The notes under the pieces: model-generated
Told to the model about the DNA's origin: nothing
The model's input: only the letters and a program-made list of their open reading frames with translations
Database searches by the model: none
From: an uncultured Bacteroidales bacterium
Lineage (GTDB): Bacteria; Bacteroidota; Bacteroidia; Bacteroidales; UBA932
Reading direction: 5' to 3'
Assembly (NCBI GenBank): GCA_946406095.1
Contig: CAMJJO010000072.1
Span: 1 to 9,472 of the forward strand
DNA: 9,472 nucleotides
Shown here: positions 7,627 through 9,472 of the stretch, piece after piece
How the letters are laid out: the number at the start of each line of letters is the position of its first letter
How positions within the stretch are numbered: the stretch's first letter is position 1
Position numbers and translations under genes: made by a program

Positions 7627-7630
7627 ATAT

Positions 7631-9472
7631 CTAACTGATTTTGCTATAATCTTTTATGTCGTATTTTCCTTTGCGCAGCTCCTCCGCAAGCCTGGCATTC
7701 ACCGGCAGCTCCAGTTTGGGATCCGCCGCCAGAACCTTGTCGGCATAGGCGCGGGCTTCGTTAAGCACCAGACCATCCTTGGCAAGCGATGCGATGCTGA
7801 GTTTGATGGGCAGGCCGCTCTGCTGGGTGCCTTCCAGGTCCCCGGGGCCGCGCATCTTCATGTCCTCTTCGGCAATCTCGAAGCCGTCGTTGGTGGCGCA
7901 CATCAGTTCCAGGCGCCTCTTGGCCTCGGTGGAAGTCTTGTAATCGTGCACCAGTATGCAGTAGCTTTCGTCGGCTCCGCGGCCGACACGCCCGCGCAGC
8001 TGGTGCAGCTGGCTGAGGCCGAAACGCTGGGCGCTCTCTATTACCATCACGCTTGCATTTGGCACGTCCACTCCGACCTCGATCACGGTGGTCGAAACCA
8101 GAATCTGCGCCCGCCCCTCGGCGAAAGCGGACATGTTGAAGTTCTTTACTTCGGCAGTCTGCTGCCCGTGGACTATGGCCACTTTGTAGTCAGGGTCCGG
8201 GAAACGCTTCAGTATCTCTTCGTAACCCTTTTCCAGGTTGTTGAGGTCGATCTTTTCGCTTTCGAAAATCAGGGGATAGACCACGAATACCTGCCTCCCC
8301 AGCGCTATCTGCTTGCGCATGAAGTTGTATACGCTGCCTTTCTTGGCATCGGAAATCATCGCCGTCTTTACCGGCTTTCTGCCCGGCGGCAGTTCGTCTA
8401 TTACCGATACGTCCAGATCCCCGTATAGCGTCATCGCCAATGTCCTTGGAATTGGCGTTGCCGTCATAATCAGTACGTGCGGGGGCACCTGGACGCTGCT
8501 GGCGGGTGAGGGAACACCCGCCAGCGCGGGCCCTTTCGACCAAAGCTTTGCCCTTTGATCCACACCGAAACGATGCTGTTCGTCGATTACTGCAAGGCCG
8601 AGGGCATGGAACTGAACATTGTCTTCTATCAGTGCGTGGGTGCCCACTATGATGCCGATGCTGCCATCCCGCAGACCCTCGTCAATCTCCCGGCGCTCTT
8701 TCTGGGTGCTGCTGCCGGTCAGCAGGGCGCACTTCACTCCTGTGGGTGCAAGGTATTTGGAGATATTTGCAAAGTGCTGTTGCGCAAGCACTTCCGTGGG
8801 CGCCATGATGCAGGCCTGGTAGCCGTTGTCTATGGCCAGAAGGGAACTTAGAACGGCCACCATGGTCTTTCCGGAGCCCACGTCCCCCTGCAGCAGGCGG
8901 TTCATCTGGTGCCCGCTGCGGATATCTTCCCGGATCTCGCGTATCACGCGTTTCTGCGCGCCCGTGAGTTCATAAGGAAGGGCGTTGTAGCAGGAGTTGA
9001 AGGCGGCGCCGACCTTGGTGAGGGGCAGGCCGATGCTCCCGCGGGACTGTATATATTTCTGTTTCAGCAGGGAAAGCTGGAGGAAGAAGAGTTCTTCGAA
9101 CTTCAGCCTGCGGACGGATTTTTCGAGGGCGTAGTGGTCGGAGGGGAAGTGGATGTTGCGAAGTGCGTATGAAAGCGGCACCAACGCATTCTCTTTCAGC
9201 ACATAATCCGGCAGAGTCTCCTTGATTTCCGGCAGGCACATCGCCAGCGCGGCAGACTGCAGTTTGCACATCACCTTCCCGGTTATGCCGCCGTTCTTGA
9301 GTTTCTCCGTGCTGGGATAGACCCCGGTCAGGGTGCCTTTGGCCTCGGTTCCGCCGGGCACGGGCGCGTCGACTTCCGGATGCACTATGTTCAGGCGGCC
9401 GTTGAATTCGGTGGGTTTGCCGAAGAAGACGAAGGTGCTGCCCGGTTTCAGGCGTTCCACGTTCCATTTGGT
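7631..9472 (-). CDS. recG: ATP-dependent DNA helicase RecG, N-terminus cut by the window edge
   Basis: RecG remodels stalled forks and drives branch migration of Holliday junctions. The 613 residues visible are roughly the C-terminal 85-90% of a typical 700-aa protein; the frame is open through the window edge, and the GTG at 9458-9460 is internal, not the start. Visible order (numbering from the first visible residue): the wedge/OB domain, whose VFFGKPTEFNGR block begins at about residue 15; helicase motif I GDVGSGKT (196-203); DEQH (297-300); TATPIPRT (337-344); motif V STTVIEVGVDVPNA (460-473); motif VI QLRGRVGRG (491-499). A normal C-terminus ends in DYSKIS. Between DEQH and TATPIPRT there is an extra stretch of about 15 residues (314-328, GPALAGVPSPASSVQ) encoded by DNA with a perfect inverted repeat. 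The gene leads a minus-strand block and is followed after 4 nt by the S9 peptidase gene, an unrelated function. Confidence 0.97.
   Translation of the reverse strand, partial: TKWNVERLKPGSTFVFFGKPTEFNGRLNIVHPEVDAPVPGGTEAKGTLTGVYPSTEKLKNGGITGKVMCKLQSAALAMCLPEIKETLPDYVLKENALVPLSYALRNIHFPSDHYALEKSVRRLKFEELFFLQLSLLKQKYIQSRGSIGLPLTKVGAAFNSCYNALPYELTGAQKRVIREIREDIRSGHQMNRLLQGDVGSGKTMVAVLSSLLAIDNGYQACIMAPTEVLAQQHFANISKYLAPTGVKCALLTGSSTQKERREIDEGLRDGSIGIIVGTHALIEDNVQFHALGLAVIDEQHRFGVDQRAKLWSKGPALAGVPSPASSVQVPPHVLIMTATPIPRTLAMTLYGDLDVSVIDELPPGRKPVKTAMISDAKKGSVYNFMRKQIALGRQVFVVYPLIFESEKIDLNNLEKGYEEILKRFPDPDYKVAIVHGQQTAEVKNFNMSAFAEGRAQILVSTTVIEVGVDVPNASVMVIESAQRFGLSQLHQLRGRVGRGADESYCILVHDYKTSTEAKRRLELMCATNDGFEIAEEDMKMRGPGDLEGTQQSGLPIKLSIASLAKDGLVLNEARAYADKVLAADPKLELPVNARLAEELRKGKYDIKDYSKIS
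8498..8525. repeat. Perfect 11-bp inverted repeat inside recG
   Basis: The arms GCTGGCGGGTG (8498-8508) and CACCCGCCAGC (8515-8525) are exact reverse complements around a 6-nt loop (AGGGAA), with a possible further T-G wobble pair outside. It lies wholly inside the in-frame insertion of recG, where it encodes the LAGVPSPAS part. No second copy was found in the window. It could be a small palindromic mobile sequence, an RNA hairpin in the recG message, or chance in GC-rich sequence. Confidence 0.8.

Noticed and set aside
7568..8428. A 286-codon plus-strand frame across the recG/peptidase junction
   Set aside because: It spans the boundary of two well-supported minus-strand genes and shows no family features.
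9458..9460. GTG as a possible start of recG
   Set aside because: The upstream codons to the window edge stay open and encode TKWN, which continues the conserved wedge-domain strand, so the true start is outside the window.

Overview
The window comes from a member of the Bacteroidota, most likely a Bacteroidales-type anaerobe. This rests on protein content: a SusC-style TonB plug domain (a GYG signature, then RIRG, VVDG and GSRGGNGVVMITTK blocks), a DUF3667 membrane protein, relaxed Bacteroidota lipoprotein signals, a dipeptidyl-peptidase-5-like S9 peptidase, and start codons without clear Shine-Dalgarno sequences. Genus cannot be fixed from the sequence alone.

Layout: two genes run on the plus strand. 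The first is a complete UvrD/PcrA-type superfamily 1 helicase (96-2663). After a 55-bp AT-rich gap comes a predicted lipoprotein with a von Willebrand A (MIDAS) domain (2719-3936). Convergent to these is a tightly packed minus-strand block, in transcription order: recG (enters from the right edge, N-terminus missing, ends at 7631), a lipoprotein S9/DPP5-like peptidase (7626-5419), a small lipoprotein consisting of a TonB-receptor plug domain without a barrel (5422-4883), and a DUF3667 polytopic membrane protein (4886-3957). recG and the peptidase are 4 nt apart. The next two junctions can both be read as 4-nt ATGA stop/start overlaps, so the last three genes look translationally coupled and form one transcription unit with recG.

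How the genes may work together: UvrD and RecG are DNA-repair helicases (excision repair and clearance of RNA polymerase or RecA filaments; replication-fork reversal and branch migration). The peptidase, plug protein and DUF3667 protein are all predicted to be envelope-located. Their overlap suggests a common envelope function, such as peptide processing or capture, but nothing in the sequence proves it. The vWA lipoprotein belongs to a separate transcription unit.

Most unusual points: a perfect 11-bp inverted repeat lying inside what looks like an in-frame insertion between helicase motifs II and III of RecG; the stand-alone lipidated plug domain; a Gly/Ala-rich insertion near the active site of the peptidase; and a DUF3667 protein with no zinc ribbon. 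No tRNA, rRNA, CRISPR array or insertion sequence was seen, and no gap between genes exceeds 100 bp.
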